Positions 41,330-49,248 of a DNA stretch of 57,309 nucleotides are shown here, piece by piece. How positions within the stretch are numbered: the stretch's first letter is position 1; each line of letters starts with the position of its first letter. The notes under the pieces were generated by a model. The model did no database searches. It had not been told where the DNA came from and saw only the letters and a program-made list of their open reading frames with translations. Source of the DNA: a virus; the IMG/VR virus record IMGVR_UViG_3300005253_002116, positions 1 to 57,309 of that record; one strand, given 5' to 3'. The translations under genes were made by a program, and so were the position numbers.

Positions 41330-43210
41330 TTAAGAAAATGTCGGAACTGTACTCGCAAGCAACCAATATTCAACAGTGTTGATCTCAATTCTAATTTTTA
41401 GAGTTGCAGTTCCGTGAGTACCAACGACACCGCCAGCCGCAACAGGATTAGTACCGGAAGCAGGAAGTTGAAAGAGTTGTGCAGCAAGTGTAACATCAAT
41501 TGCACTATCCCAAGCTCCTGCTAGATTCAAACCAGTTGCAGTGCCGGTCGTAATAGCACCGCCAGTAATCAGAATACCATTCGAGGTGGTAGTACCAGCA
41601 GTTTGAGTAATAGCGGGAGTCGCAATTTTAATGCCATTGAATGTGCTGACTCCGGCACCGCTATTATCCATCGCACCCGTAACTGCCACTTCAAGTCCAT
41701 TTAGCGTGATAGTAGCAGTAGTATTCGTATTTTGCGGCAAAGTGATCTTGTAACCAGTAACATTTTGCTCAGAAGTTGCAACAATGTTAGCACCGAAGTC
41801 GAAATTACAACCAATAACTGCACTAGTAAAAGTCGTACCCGAACCAAAGTCGGCCCGAATGAGAGTTCCACTGACCCACTCGGTTTCAAGCTCGAAATCC
41901 AAGAGAGTACCGACAGCGTCCGGTGTAACAGTAATCACATCGAGACAAGTGATAGAAGAACCTGCACAAGCTCCAATCGCGATACCAGTGGTAATAGTTC
42001 CGCTAATGTTGATTGCATCGGTCCAAGTGCCGCTGGTAATATTAATTCCCCTGGCAGTTCCACCAGTGGTAATTGTTCCACCAGTAATCAAGAGAGCAGT
42101 ATTAGTTGCGGTACCACTTGTCTCCGTCATATTACCAAGTGTAATCGACGCACCAACCGAAACAATGGTATCTAGGGTGCAAATGATAGCAGGAGTGATA
42201 ATTTCGATACCAGTAAACGTCGGATCTCCGCTGGTTATGGATGTCATGGTTCCGGTGGAACCATCAACAATAACACCCTTTATGGCCGGGCTGGCTATGC
42301 TATTGTTCGACTCGGGAAGCGTGATGCTTATTCCGGTTACACTCTGCTCAGAACCGGCAGCAATGTTAGTACCGAAATCAAGTTCAAAACCAATCGCTGT
42401 TCCCGTGAATGTAGTGGAGGTGCCAAAATCAGCACGGATAAGAGTTCCGCTGACCCACTGAGTCTCAAGTTCAAAGTCCAAGAGAGTGCCGGCTGCGTCC
42501 GGGGAGATCGTAATCACATCAAGGCACGTGATAGCTGATCCCGTGCAGGTATTGATGATAAGACCAGTGGTCCACGCACCCGCGAGTTCACAGCCTACAG
42601 CAGTCCCAGAGGTAATCGTACCGCCTGTAACGTAGACACCATGCGTGTTGACAGTACCGGCAGTCTGTGTAATTGCCGGAGTTGCAATATCAACACCACG
42701 GAAAGTCGTAGTGCCACTGGTTGTTTGAGCAATAGCACCAGTAACGGCAACCTGAAGACCCTTGAGATCCGCACTTGCGGTATCAATGGTCATTTGCGGC
42801 AAAGTAACGCTTACACCTGTAACGCTTTGCTCTGAACCAACAGCGACGTTGGTGCCGAAATCAAGTTCCATTCCAATGACGGAACCAGTGAAGGTAGTGG
42901 AGGTAGCAAAGTCAGCACGAATCATCGTACCACTTATCCACTCGGTCTCTAAAACGAAATCAAGCAATGTACCAGCGGCAGCCGCAGTAATAGTTGTACC
43001 AAAACCAGGAACGACAAAATTACTCGACGTAACGGAACCTTCATTCACATAAAAGGCGCTTCCGGAACCGCCGTCAGTTTTTTGGAAAATACAACCAGTT
43101 TGGTAGCCATCAGCACTACTCGGTAAGGTTCTGCCGGAAGCAGACAAAAGACCCCTATGAGCAGTAATCGGTGGTAACATTCGGATAAGATCAGCAATTC
43201 GCGGTAGCAT
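41330..43210 (-). CDS. Repeat-built virion protein (626 aa)
   Basis: Three modules of about 190 aa, each containing LDFELETEWVSGTLIRADFG-like, GTNIAAGSEQSVTGISITLP-like segments and short TIT(T/S)GTA turns. Very low in charged residues apart from these motifs, consistent with a beta-helical appendage or decoration. No catalytic motif. Positioned between capsid and nozzle genes. Confidence 0.6.
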   Translation of the reverse strand: MLPRIADLIRMLPPITAHRGLLSASGRTLPSSADGYQTGCIFQKTDGGSGSAFYVNEGSVTSSNFVVPGFGTTITAAAAGTLLDFVLETEWISGTMIRADFATSTTFTGSVIGMELDFGTNVAVGSEQSVTGVSVTLPQMTIDTASADLKGLQVAVTGAIAQTTSGTTTFRGVDIATPAITQTAGTVNTHGVYVTGGTITSGTAVGCELAGAWTTGLIINTCTGSAITCLDVITISPDAAGTLLDFELETQWVSGTLIRADFGTSTTFTGTAIGFELDFGTNIAAGSEQSVTGISITLPESNNSIASPAIKGVIVDGSTGTMTSITSGDPTFTGIEIITPAIICTLDTIVSVGASITLGNMTETSGTATNTALLITGGTITTGGTARGINITSGTWTDAINISGTITTGIAIGACAGSSITCLDVITVTPDAVGTLLDFELETEWVSGTLIRADFGSGTTFTSAVIGCNFDFGANIVATSEQNVTGYKITLPQNTNTTATITLNGLEVAVTGAMDNSGAGVSTFNGIKIATPAITQTAGTTTSNGILITGGAITTGTATGLNLAGAWDSAIDVTLAAQLFQLPASGTNPVAAGGVVGTHGTATLKIRIEINTVEYWLLASTVPTFS

Positions 43211-43281
43211 CAGAAAACCCTCTCAATGAAAAAAAGAAAAAAGTCCATCATGGATATAAAACGCCCGAAACCCTCCGTAAG

Positions 43282-43587
43282 TTATGAAGTAGGCATTAGA
43301 GTCGGAGAAGTTCCGATTTTAATGCCCTCAAAAGTTTCCCAACCAAACACTGGGGTATCAGTAGTGTAACCGTTTACGGCCAAGCGTGCCTTAGCTCCCC
43401 TAACTTCGACCCAGTCACCAATTTTATTCAAAAGAATTCCAGTAACATTAACAGCAGCTTCGCCGAATGCAAGATAAGTAGTTGCTTCAGTTTGCATCTG
43501 AAGAACGTAATAGTCGCGATTGGCGTCAGCGGCAATAATTTCCTCTGATGCCGCTCCACTTGTTAATGTTATCGTTCCGGCTGACAT
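43282..43587 (-). CDS. Small structural protein (101 aa)
   Basis: Beta-rich with TITLTSGAASEEIIAADANR and VEVRGAKARLAVNG; resembles small head-decoration or head-tail proteins in size and place. No family recognised. TAATG-like overlap with the upstream gene. Confidence 0.55.
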   Translation of the reverse strand: MSAGTITLTSGAASEEIIAADANRDYYVLQMQTEATTYLAFGEAAVNVTGILLNKIGDWVEVRGAKARLAVNGYTTDTPVFGWETFEGIKIGTSPTLMPTS

Positions 43588-43979
43588 TATCGTCGTCTCC
43601 CATTTTTCTTAGGTTTAGGTGGTTTAGGAGTAAGAGCACCAATCAATCCGCCTAAGCCAAAGCCCTCTCTGATTGATTCGCCTACACCTCCGCTCGGAGG
43701 TGGCTTAACCGTAGTAGGTGGTTGTTGTGGTTGTGCAGGCTGCTTGGGCTTTGCTCTTTTGGGGGCTCTGCCGGTAATGGCAGCATTTACAGCAGCACGC
43801 TTTGCCAACCTAAGTTGTTCGGCGGGAGGAGTAGTTCGAGGCATGAACTTTCCCTTGGCAATTGCCGATCTGTATTGACTGTCATTAACGCCGGGTACTT
43901 TCTTACTTCCAGCAACCTCTTTTTGAATCCGCCTCTTTTCCGACTGCGTGTAATTCTTTTTCCCGCTACTGTGTGGCAT
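43587..43979 (-). CDS. Basic, proline-rich structural protein (130 aa)
   Basis: Lys/Arg/Pro/Gln-rich throughout (KRAKPKQPAQPQQPPTTVK), ending GRRR, so probably DNA- or capsid-interior-binding. Overlaps both neighbours. No family recognised. Confidence 0.55.
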   Translation of the reverse strand: MPHSSGKKNYTQSEKRRIQKEVAGSKKVPGVNDSQYRSAIAKGKFMPRTTPPAEQLRLAKRAAVNAAITGRAPKRAKPKQPAQPQQPPTTVKPPPSGGVGESIREGFGLGGLIGALTPKPPKPKKNGRRR

Positions 43980-45016
43980 TATAAGATCCTTGTCCCGTTA
44001 TATGAGTATGAATATGATTCGCCAGTTAAACCACGTCTGAATTCACGCAAGTCCGAAACTTCTCCTTGGCCCATAGGGCCATAATTCTGAGCACTTTGCT
44101 TACGATCTCTTGCAATTGCATCTGCCAATAAAGTCGGAAACAGTTGCGTGTTGATACCGTTTTCGTCATTTGCACGTTGCTCAGCAACCGCAAGGCAACT
44201 TACCGTGTAAAGTTCCGATAACTTCATGCCGCCCTGGGGATACGGAGCACCGTCAGTTAAGATATTCTGGTAGACCTCATACTGATACGTCAGAACCTTA
44301 TAGGCATCTGGTCTTGGATAGAAGAGAATCTCTTGTCGCGTTCCAGTTGTCTGGTCGGATGACTTAGCGTGGATAGCTGCATACTTTGCATAGTCGGTTC
44401 TATCACGAGACGCCCGCATAAGAAGCAACTGTCCAATTGAAACAATCTGAATGCCTGTGCGGTACTCTGCCGTAGCATAGTGCAGGTCTCCAACGATTCG
44501 GCTTGCGTCATCAGGAAGATCGTAATCAGCAGGCGATCGCGTAAGGCGAAAAGTTAAGCTTGTTCCATTCGCTGGAACGGTAGCTCCAGTTCTTGTAGAT
44601 GGGTTATCGAGAGTAATAGCTCCAACCGCAACAGATGCAATTGAATATTCTGCAACCTCAGTGCTTCCAGCACCGACTGTTGAGATGTCGAGATAGTCAT
44701 CGGTTGTAATTCCCTGAGTAACCCAATCCGTAAAAGTAGCCGAGTCAAAGCTCGTCGTGCTGGTTATAACTCCGTCTGTTCCACCAGCACCAAGGTTCAA
44801 AGTTGTAGACGGACGTAGCCACGACCATTCATAGCCAGCTTCTACACCGGGAACTGCCGGCGGAAAGTAAACACGTCGAATACCAGCCTTAACAATGATT
44901 TCAATTTCAGCAAGAACTACAGCACTCCAGCTAGCTTCAGTACGACCATTTCCCAAGTAGTACCCGACCTCGCTTTGGAAATCCGTCCAACCTAGGGCGT
45001 AGGTGGATTCACTCAA
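43979..45016 (-). CDS. Head-tail adaptor/tail tubular A-like protein (345 aa)
   Basis: Helical first part (WSAVVLAEIEIIVKAGIRRV), an inserted beta domain (TFTDWVTQGITTDDYLDIST, about 95-160) and a helical C-terminus with LSELYTVSCLAVAEQRAN and RDRKQSAQNYGP. This fits the adaptor that links portal and nozzle in podoviruses. The inserted domain recurs in the nozzle-like protein. Confidence 0.6.
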   Translation of the reverse strand: MSESTYALGWTDFQSEVGYYLGNGRTEASWSAVVLAEIEIIVKAGIRRVYFPPAVPGVEAGYEWSWLRPSTTLNLGAGGTDGVITSTTSFDSATFTDWVTQGITTDDYLDISTVGAGSTEVAEYSIASVAVGAITLDNPSTRTGATVPANGTSLTFRLTRSPADYDLPDDASRIVGDLHYATAEYRTGIQIVSIGQLLLMRASRDRTDYAKYAAIHAKSSDQTTGTRQEILFYPRPDAYKVLTYQYEVYQNILTDGAPYPQGGMKLSELYTVSCLAVAEQRANDENGINTQLFPTLLADAIARDRKQSAQNYGPMGQGEVSDLREFRRGLTGESYSYSYNGTRIL

Positions 45017-45040
45017 TGTTCAATCCCTTAAAGGGTTGGC

Positions 45041-45072
45041 AGTCGCAGTAGGGGGAAAACCCTACCACGACT
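45041..45072. other. Intergenic hairpin
   Basis: AGTCG-CA-GTAGGG pairs with CCCTAC-CA-CGACT, 11 bp with a symmetric internal loop and a 6-nt loop. Lies between the decoration-like gene and the adaptor gene; no T-tract, so perhaps a processing or stability element. Confidence 0.6.
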
Positions 45073-45086
45073 ACCCACCAAAAAGT

Positions 45087-45908
45087 CTACGAAGATAAGG
45101 CAGCACCAGTGGTGAAGTCAACAACCCACTGGCCATTAGTATCAAGACCATGCCAGGTGAGAGTCATTTCTTCTAAGTTGGCATTAAACTTAACTGCCGC
45201 GAGGTTGGTTGAACCATCAGCGAGAATACCGCTTGTGACAGTAACTGCAACCTCGTATGACGAATACGTTCCTTCGCAAGCATATCCCTTCCGTTGACCG
45301 GGATAAGTTCCATCAGCTAAAGTATTTGAATGGTCCTGAGAGGCAATAGTAACAGTGCCGATCAGCCACGTCACACCTCCGACCATTAGTACGATAGCAG
45401 TAGGAGCCCCGGCAGTGGGGGTAATAACCTCGATACCACCAGACTGCGGTCCGTCATGAAGGTATGCCAAGCACGGACCAGGCGTGCTGCGGTCAATAGT
45501 CTGGAGCGGAGTCGCAGAACCACGCCCTGGGAAGCCGGCCCGACCGAATGTGCCAGCGGCATCACCACCGGAACCAACCTCAAAAGTCGTGACGCCGACG
45601 CCAATGACATTATTGAAGGAAGAGTGAACATTACAGACACTTCCAGGAAGATTGATCGTAATGAACTGTCCAGCGGTAGAGGCGGCATAAGCCTGATCGG
45701 CTACACCCGCAAAGTGCGGAGCATTCAGGAGAGCAGGAAGCTCAACCCGATTATAGCGAGAAGGTTCACGAGTTGCGGCAGTCCCGTAATCCCAGTTGTA
45801 ACACAATCCTTGCCCTTCATCGAGGGCACCCGTGCCCGCAAACCAGACGCGTTCCTGAAAAGTTTTATCTAGGTCCAGTGGACCGTTGATTGAAAAAGAT
45901 CGTCCCAT
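45087..45908 (-). CDS. Head decoration-like structural protein (273 aa)
   Basis: Beta-rich with Gly/Thr/Ser content (GFPGRGSATPLQTIDR, GIEVITPTAGAPTAIVLMV) and TLADGTYPGQRKGYACEG. Directly downstream of the capsid and a small zinc-ribbon gene, the usual place for decoration or major structural accessory proteins. No family recognised. Confidence 0.6.
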   Translation of the reverse strand: MGRSFSINGPLDLDKTFQERVWFAGTGALDEGQGLCYNWDYGTAATREPSRYNRVELPALLNAPHFAGVADQAYAASTAGQFITINLPGSVCNVHSSFNNVIGVGVTTFEVGSGGDAAGTFGRAGFPGRGSATPLQTIDRSTPGPCLAYLHDGPQSGGIEVITPTAGAPTAIVLMVGGVTWLIGTVTIASQDHSNTLADGTYPGQRKGYACEGTYSSYEVAVTVTSGILADGSTNLAAVKFNANLEEMTLTWHGLDTNGQWVVDFTTGAALSS

Positions 45909-45933
45909 TTTTATCTCTCTTTTTTAGTTGAAG

Positions 45934-46098
45934 TTAGTAAGTTTTTGAAGGATTTATCGCCACGTTATCTGAATAAAACTTGCGACGGTAATCTTGCCGG
46001 CACTTCTTGCACATTGCATAAAGTCCTTTTTTTGCACTTTTGCGTTTATAGAATTCATTCTCGGATTTTTCTTCAAGGCATTTAGCACATTGCTTCAT
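45934..46098 (-). CDS. Small zinc-ribbon protein (54 aa)
   Basis: CAKC at residues 4-7 and CKKC at about 31-34 with FYKRKSAKKGLYAMCKKC between them: a small treble-clef/zinc ribbon, as often found attached to HNH endonucleases. AGGAAA ribosome-binding site upstream. Its place between capsid and decoration genes suggests a remnant or free-standing DNA-binding protein. Confidence 0.6.
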   Translation of the reverse strand: MKQCAKCLEEKSENEFYKRKSAKKGLYAMCKKCRQDYRRKFYSDNVAINPSKTY

Positions 46099-46112
46099 GG
46101 TTTTTTCCTTGA

Positions 46113-47156
46113 CTAACCAGCGGTGTTAATAACTGCTTGGTTCCGGAGATTCGTACAAAGCATGTTAAACGAAACATCGAGATCGACTCTTCGCACGTTG
46201 TGCATGTCCGCAACTCTATATGGCGGAGTGAGATTACTTTCCCAACCAGCCATAATTCCAACGACGAGATGCTTCCAATTAAGCATGTAAACAGGAGCAT
46301 CGGTAACAGCGGCACGATCAAGATACGGAACCCAAGTAATCGGAGTACCACGGAAGACAGTTTTACCGTCCTTGCTGGCCATGTCGTTACCGAGATTCAT
46401 ATTCTGTTTTTCGAGTTCCTCTTCCATGATTCCTAAGACGCTGTAAGGGGCGTAAATGCCCCTGCCAGATCCGACAATCGGAGTAGCATGATCTACAATC
46501 GCTCGGAAGTTGGTCTTCGTGTGAGCTTCACGCATTCTACGAATGAGATCAGATTTCGTGATCGCAACATAACGACCCGTCCAGTTGGCCCAACGAGCAT
46601 AGGTACCTTGACTAATGCCGGCTTTTCCAGCTGAGAAACCACTCGGATTTCCACCATTAAAGCCATCAGAAGAACCACTCTTCGTGACCCAATATTCAAT
46701 ACCGAAAGGAGTGATGAGATCGGTAGAAGTAGTCGGAGTTCCCCAGAGGTATTCCTCCATCTTCTCGTAGAAAGAAACCATCATCTCGACATATTTTGCT
46801 TTAACCAGATCCACAATCTTGGTTCCACCACGCTGAAAATCGGGCAACCTGAGATCGTAGATATAGTGAGCATTGACGTGCTTTGCACGAATGCTACCGG
46901 TAACGAGATTGTCCGTATCGGCAGAATTATCAGTCTGATAAAGAGCAACTGCCTTGGCAGAATGATTGTGGTCCATTTGTGCTTGAAAATCCCACGTATC
47001 CCCTCCCTCAAACTTTTTTTGACGTTGCTTCCACATATTGCGAACAGCAACGTGATCTTGATAATCAGTTTGCAAATCTACAAACGCACCACGCTTAACG
47101 AGCTTCTCCTGAGTTACCAGGACTGCGTCAGCGATGCTTTCAAAAGCAATTCCCAT
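46113..47156 (-). CDS. Major capsid protein (347 aa)
   Basis: Identified by position (after scaffold, before decoration) and composition: a helical N-terminus with LVTQEKLVKRGAFVDLQTDY, a long central alpha/beta region with SGFNGGNPSGF-type glycine loops, and GTPITWVPYLDR with MLNWKHLVVGIMAGWES near the end, which is typical of HK97-fold capsid proteins. GGAG ribosome-binding site; preceded by a hairpin terminator. Confidence 0.75.
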   Translation of the reverse strand: MGIAFESIADAVLVTQEKLVKRGAFVDLQTDYQDHVAVRNMWKQRQKKFEGGDTWDFQAQMDHNHSAKAVALYQTDNSADTDNLVTGSIRAKHVNAHYIYDLRLPDFQRGGTKIVDLVKAKYVEMMVSFYEKMEEYLWGTPTTSTDLITPFGIEYWVTKSGSSDGFNGGNPSGFSAGKAGISQGTYARWANWTGRYVAITKSDLIRRMREAHTKTNFRAIVDHATPIVGSGRGIYAPYSVLGIMEEELEKQNMNLGNDMASKDGKTVFRGTPITWVPYLDRAAVTDAPVYMLNWKHLVVGIMAGWESNLTPPYRVADMHNVRRVDLDVSFNMLCTNLRNQAVINTAG

Positions 47157-47228
47157 AGCGTTTTCTCCGTGAAAAAGTATTAGTTGAAAAAAAGAAACCT
47201 AATACAATTACGGACTTCTCTCGCAATT

Positions 47229-47252
47229 AAAAAACACGGATTTCTCTCGTGT
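47229..47252 (-). terminator. Terminator between scaffold and capsid genes
   Basis: On the minus strand ACACG pairs with CGTGT around AGAGAAATC, followed by a T-run. It lies directly after the scaffold stop. A near copy of the loop (CGAGAGAAGTCCGT) follows it, and GTATTAG/CTAATAC then forms a second hairpin. Likely partial, adjusting capsid transcript level or 5' end. Confidence 0.55.
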
Positions 47253-48260
47253 CTACTTACCAAGAATAAGGTCAATTTCGCTGGCAAGTTCTACATCTAG
47301 TTCTTCTTCTGTCTGCTTGACAGAAGCCTTTGTTCTATTTACTCTTTGGATATGCTGGGTGGATTGTTGTTTGAGTTGCTTTGACAGCGTTTCGTCTTTG
47401 ACTGATGTGAACTTCTCAGGAAACATCTGTTGCGAAGCCATTTTGAAAACATCAGAGCGATTTGGAGCTTGCATACCTTGAGCTTCGTAACCGGAGATCA
47501 ATACACTCATTTGGCTTGCAATCTTATCTCTGTTGGCGAATTCAACGCTTCCTTGGTTAAGGCCGTTGTAATCACCTTCCCCGAAAACATCTTTGAAGTC
47601 ATCGCCGAGTCCAGTGAACTCGCTATCAAACCATTGTGTAATTTCGTTCCTATCTGTTTCTTGATTTACGGTTTGAATGTGCTCTTGATTCGCCTGAAGT
47701 TGCTGAAGCTGCTCGTGTTGATTTTTGGCGATATTCGTCATGTAATCAAACTTCGCAACTACCTCGGGGTCAAAGTCATCAGGATTGAGTTTTGGCAAGT
47801 TCGCAAACGGATCAGCGGGCTCTTTGGTATCTGGATGAATTGCAGATTGCTGTGCTTGAAATTCATATTGTCTCTGCTGTTGTTTTTGAATCTCCAGTTT
47901 ATAAGAGAAGTCATTAAGAGACTCTTCGGTCCCGAACGATTGTGCCTCAGAGAACGTAAGTCCGTTTCCCATTGCTCTGATAATAGATTGGTTGCTGATG
48001 GATTGTTCAGCAGGATCTTCTTCAACACTATATTTTCCAAGAGTATCCTCATCGGAATCTTCAGGAGTATCCTCTGATTCTAGTGTTTCAACACCGTCTT
48101 GAGTATCCTCTTGAGCTTCTTCTTGAGTATCCTCTTGCTTTTTTTCTATCTCTACTTCGGCTGGAACTTCAACCTCTTCAACAGCACCTTCTGAAACCAC
48201 GGTGGTTTCATCAATGGCGGCATCAATTTCTTTTTCAAGTTGTTCAGAAATTTCGGGCAT
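47253..48260 (-). CDS. Scaffold protein (335 aa)
   Basis: Very acidic first 100 residues, then a Gln-rich coiled coil (QKQQQRQYEFQAQQSAIH; LQQLQANQEHIQTVNQ) and a helical basic C-terminus (IQRVNRTKASVKQTEEEL). Size, composition and position between portal and capsid fit a capsid scaffold. Confidence 0.7.
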   Translation of the reverse strand: MPEISEQLEKEIDAAIDETTVVSEGAVEEVEVPAEVEIEKKQEDTQEEAQEDTQDGVETLESEDTPEDSDEDTLGKYSVEEDPAEQSISNQSIIRAMGNGLTFSEAQSFGTEESLNDFSYKLEIQKQQQRQYEFQAQQSAIHPDTKEPADPFANLPKLNPDDFDPEVVAKFDYMTNIAKNQHEQLQQLQANQEHIQTVNQETDRNEITQWFDSEFTGLGDDFKDVFGEGDYNGLNQGSVEFANRDKIASQMSVLISGYEAQGMQAPNRSDVFKMASQQMFPEKFTSVKDETLSKQLKQQSTQHIQRVNRTKASVKQTEEELDVELASEIDLILGK

Positions 48261-48275
48261 TTTCTTTCCTGCGGG

Positions 48276-48671
48276 TTAGGAGAATGAGTTACGATCATAC
48301 ATTCCGCGACATTTCAGAGCTTTCTTCCTGTGGGCTGCTGACGTGTAAATGGGTTCTCCATCTTCCGATACCTCGGTAGGACAACCGCGAGCTTTTAGAT
48401 GGTCTCTAAGCTCTTGGGCTTGAGTGGGATGCACCCCACTTCCTACACACGGCTCCATGGGCCACGGGTTCTGACGTCGCCGCTGTTGAGTCCGGTTCTC
48501 GCTACCTCTCACTGAGAGGTGCATTCCGGTTACCTCAGCTTGACGATTTCTGAAAACCTGCAAGCTATATCCATTTTCTTCGACAAATATTTTATCTGGA
48601 GCTTCTCCGGCTGGAAATTCTCTATCAAAAATTTTTGAACTTTCCGGTGCTGTGTAGCAATAAGTGGGCAT
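48276..48671 (-). CDS. GEAPD-family protein 1 (131 aa)
   Basis: Starts MPTYCYTAPESSKIFDREF then AGEAPDKIF, an FmdB-like N-terminal module that has lost its zinc cysteines. An unrelated C-terminal part has HPTQAQELRDHLKARGCPTE. Related in its first 35 residues to the genes at 48674-48838 and 49050-49199. Confidence 0.55.
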   Translation of the reverse strand: MPTYCYTAPESSKIFDREFPAGEAPDKIFVEENGYSLQVFRNRQAEVTGMHLSVRGSENRTQQRRRQNPWPMEPCVGSGVHPTQAQELRDHLKARGCPTEVSEDGEPIYTSAAHRKKALKCRGMYDRNSFS

Positions 48672-48673
48672 TA

Positions 48674-48838
48674 TTATAATTCGCGTTGTTCCTGATCGAT
48701 TTCTCTTTCTCTTTCTCTATCCCGAAGAAGTAATACTCCGCTACAAATATAAATTGTATCCGGAGCCTCTCCAATTTGGAAATCACGGTAAAGAATAGCA
48801 CCATGCGAATATCTATAACAATAAGTAAGAGTGGGCAT
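48674..48838 (-). CDS. GEAPD-family protein 2 (54 aa)
   Basis: Reads MPTLTYCYRYSHGAILY, then FQIGEAPDTIYICSG, ending in a charged repeat (RDREREREID). Parallel to the N-terminus of GEAPD protein 1. No upstream ribosome-binding site as strong as in other genes (AAAAGATG), so translation may be coupled to the upstream ORF. Confidence 0.5.
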   Translation of the reverse strand: MPTLTYCYRYSHGAILYRDFQIGEAPDTIYICSGVLLLRDREREREIDQEQREL

Positions 48839-48844
48839 CTTTTG

Positions 48845-48997
48845 CTAGCCTTTTTCTTCAGGCTCTAATTCGGGAAGAGATTTGAGAATATGTTCAATTC
48901 CATCCTTCATATCATGCAATAATTCCCCTGCATTTCTCTTTGCTAATTTAAGAATCAATTCAACTGAATAGTGCAATTCTTGATTGAGAGTTCCCAT
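48845..48997 (-). CDS. Small helical protein (50 aa), probably leaderless
   Basis: ATG lies 6 nt after TATAAT, leaving no room for a ribosome-binding site. Helical and amphipathic (NQELHYSVELILKLAKRNAG, then IEHILKSLPELEPEEKG). No family recognised. First gene of the transcript that reads into the GEAPD, scaffold and capsid genes. Confidence 0.5.
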   Translation of the reverse strand: MGTLNQELHYSVELILKLAKRNAGELLHDMKDGIEHILKSLPELEPEEKG

Positions 48998-49003
48998 TGC
49001 TTC

Positions 49004-49031
49004 ATTATACCATACTTTTCTGTTTTTTCAA
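49004..49031 (-). promoter_or_regulatory. Extended -10 promoter (leftward), capsid side
   Basis: Minus strand TTGAAA (49031-49026), 16-bp spacer, TGG-TATAAT (49009-49004), then six bases to the ATG at 48997. Its -35-to-spacer sequence matches the one at 49207-49235 in all but a few positions. Confidence 0.8.
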
Positions 49032-49049
49032 AGCAAAAAATAGGCATAT

Positions 49050-49199
49050 TTAGAAATCACTCTTGTTGACAGGAGTGAAATCTTCATCTAAAAATAAGGC
49101 ACCAGTTTTATAAGTAACAATCTGATCAGGAGCCTCTCCTTCTGGAAATTCCAAGAAGTAGCGATCCCCAAAAACTGTAGTGTACCCGTGGACTTTCAT
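49050..49199 (-). CDS. GEAPD-family protein 3 (49 aa), probably leaderless
   Basis: ATG 49199 chosen because the promoter -10 ends at 49207, so earlier in-frame codons cannot be translated from that transcript. Sequence MKVHGYTTVFGDRYFLEF then EGEAPDQIVTYKTG. Third member of the GEAPD set. The long upstream extension of the frame overlaps the portal gene and is not coding. Confidence 0.5.
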   Translation of the reverse strand: MKVHGYTTVFGDRYFLEFPEGEAPDQIVTYKTGALFLDEDFTPVNKSDF

Positions 49200-49206
49200 T
49201 TCTACC

Positions 49207-49235
49207 ATTATACCATACTTTTCTGTTTTTTTAAA
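49207..49235 (-). promoter_or_regulatory. Extended -10 promoter (leftward), second copy
   Basis: Minus strand TTTAAA (49235-49230), 17-bp spacer, TGG-TATAAT (49212-49207), seven bases to the ATG at 49199. Nearly identical spacer (ACAGAAAAGTATGG) to the promoter at 49004-49031. Confidence 0.8.
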
Positions 49236-49248
49236 GCGAAAAATGAAA

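Noticed and set aside
41732-42461. Rightward 147- and 225-codon ORFs
   Set aside because: Antisense shadows of the repetitive 626-aa virion protein; their repetitive sequence simply mirrors that protein's modules.
47430-48077. Rightward 215-codon ORF
   Set aside because: Antisense to the scaffold gene, whose composition explains it.
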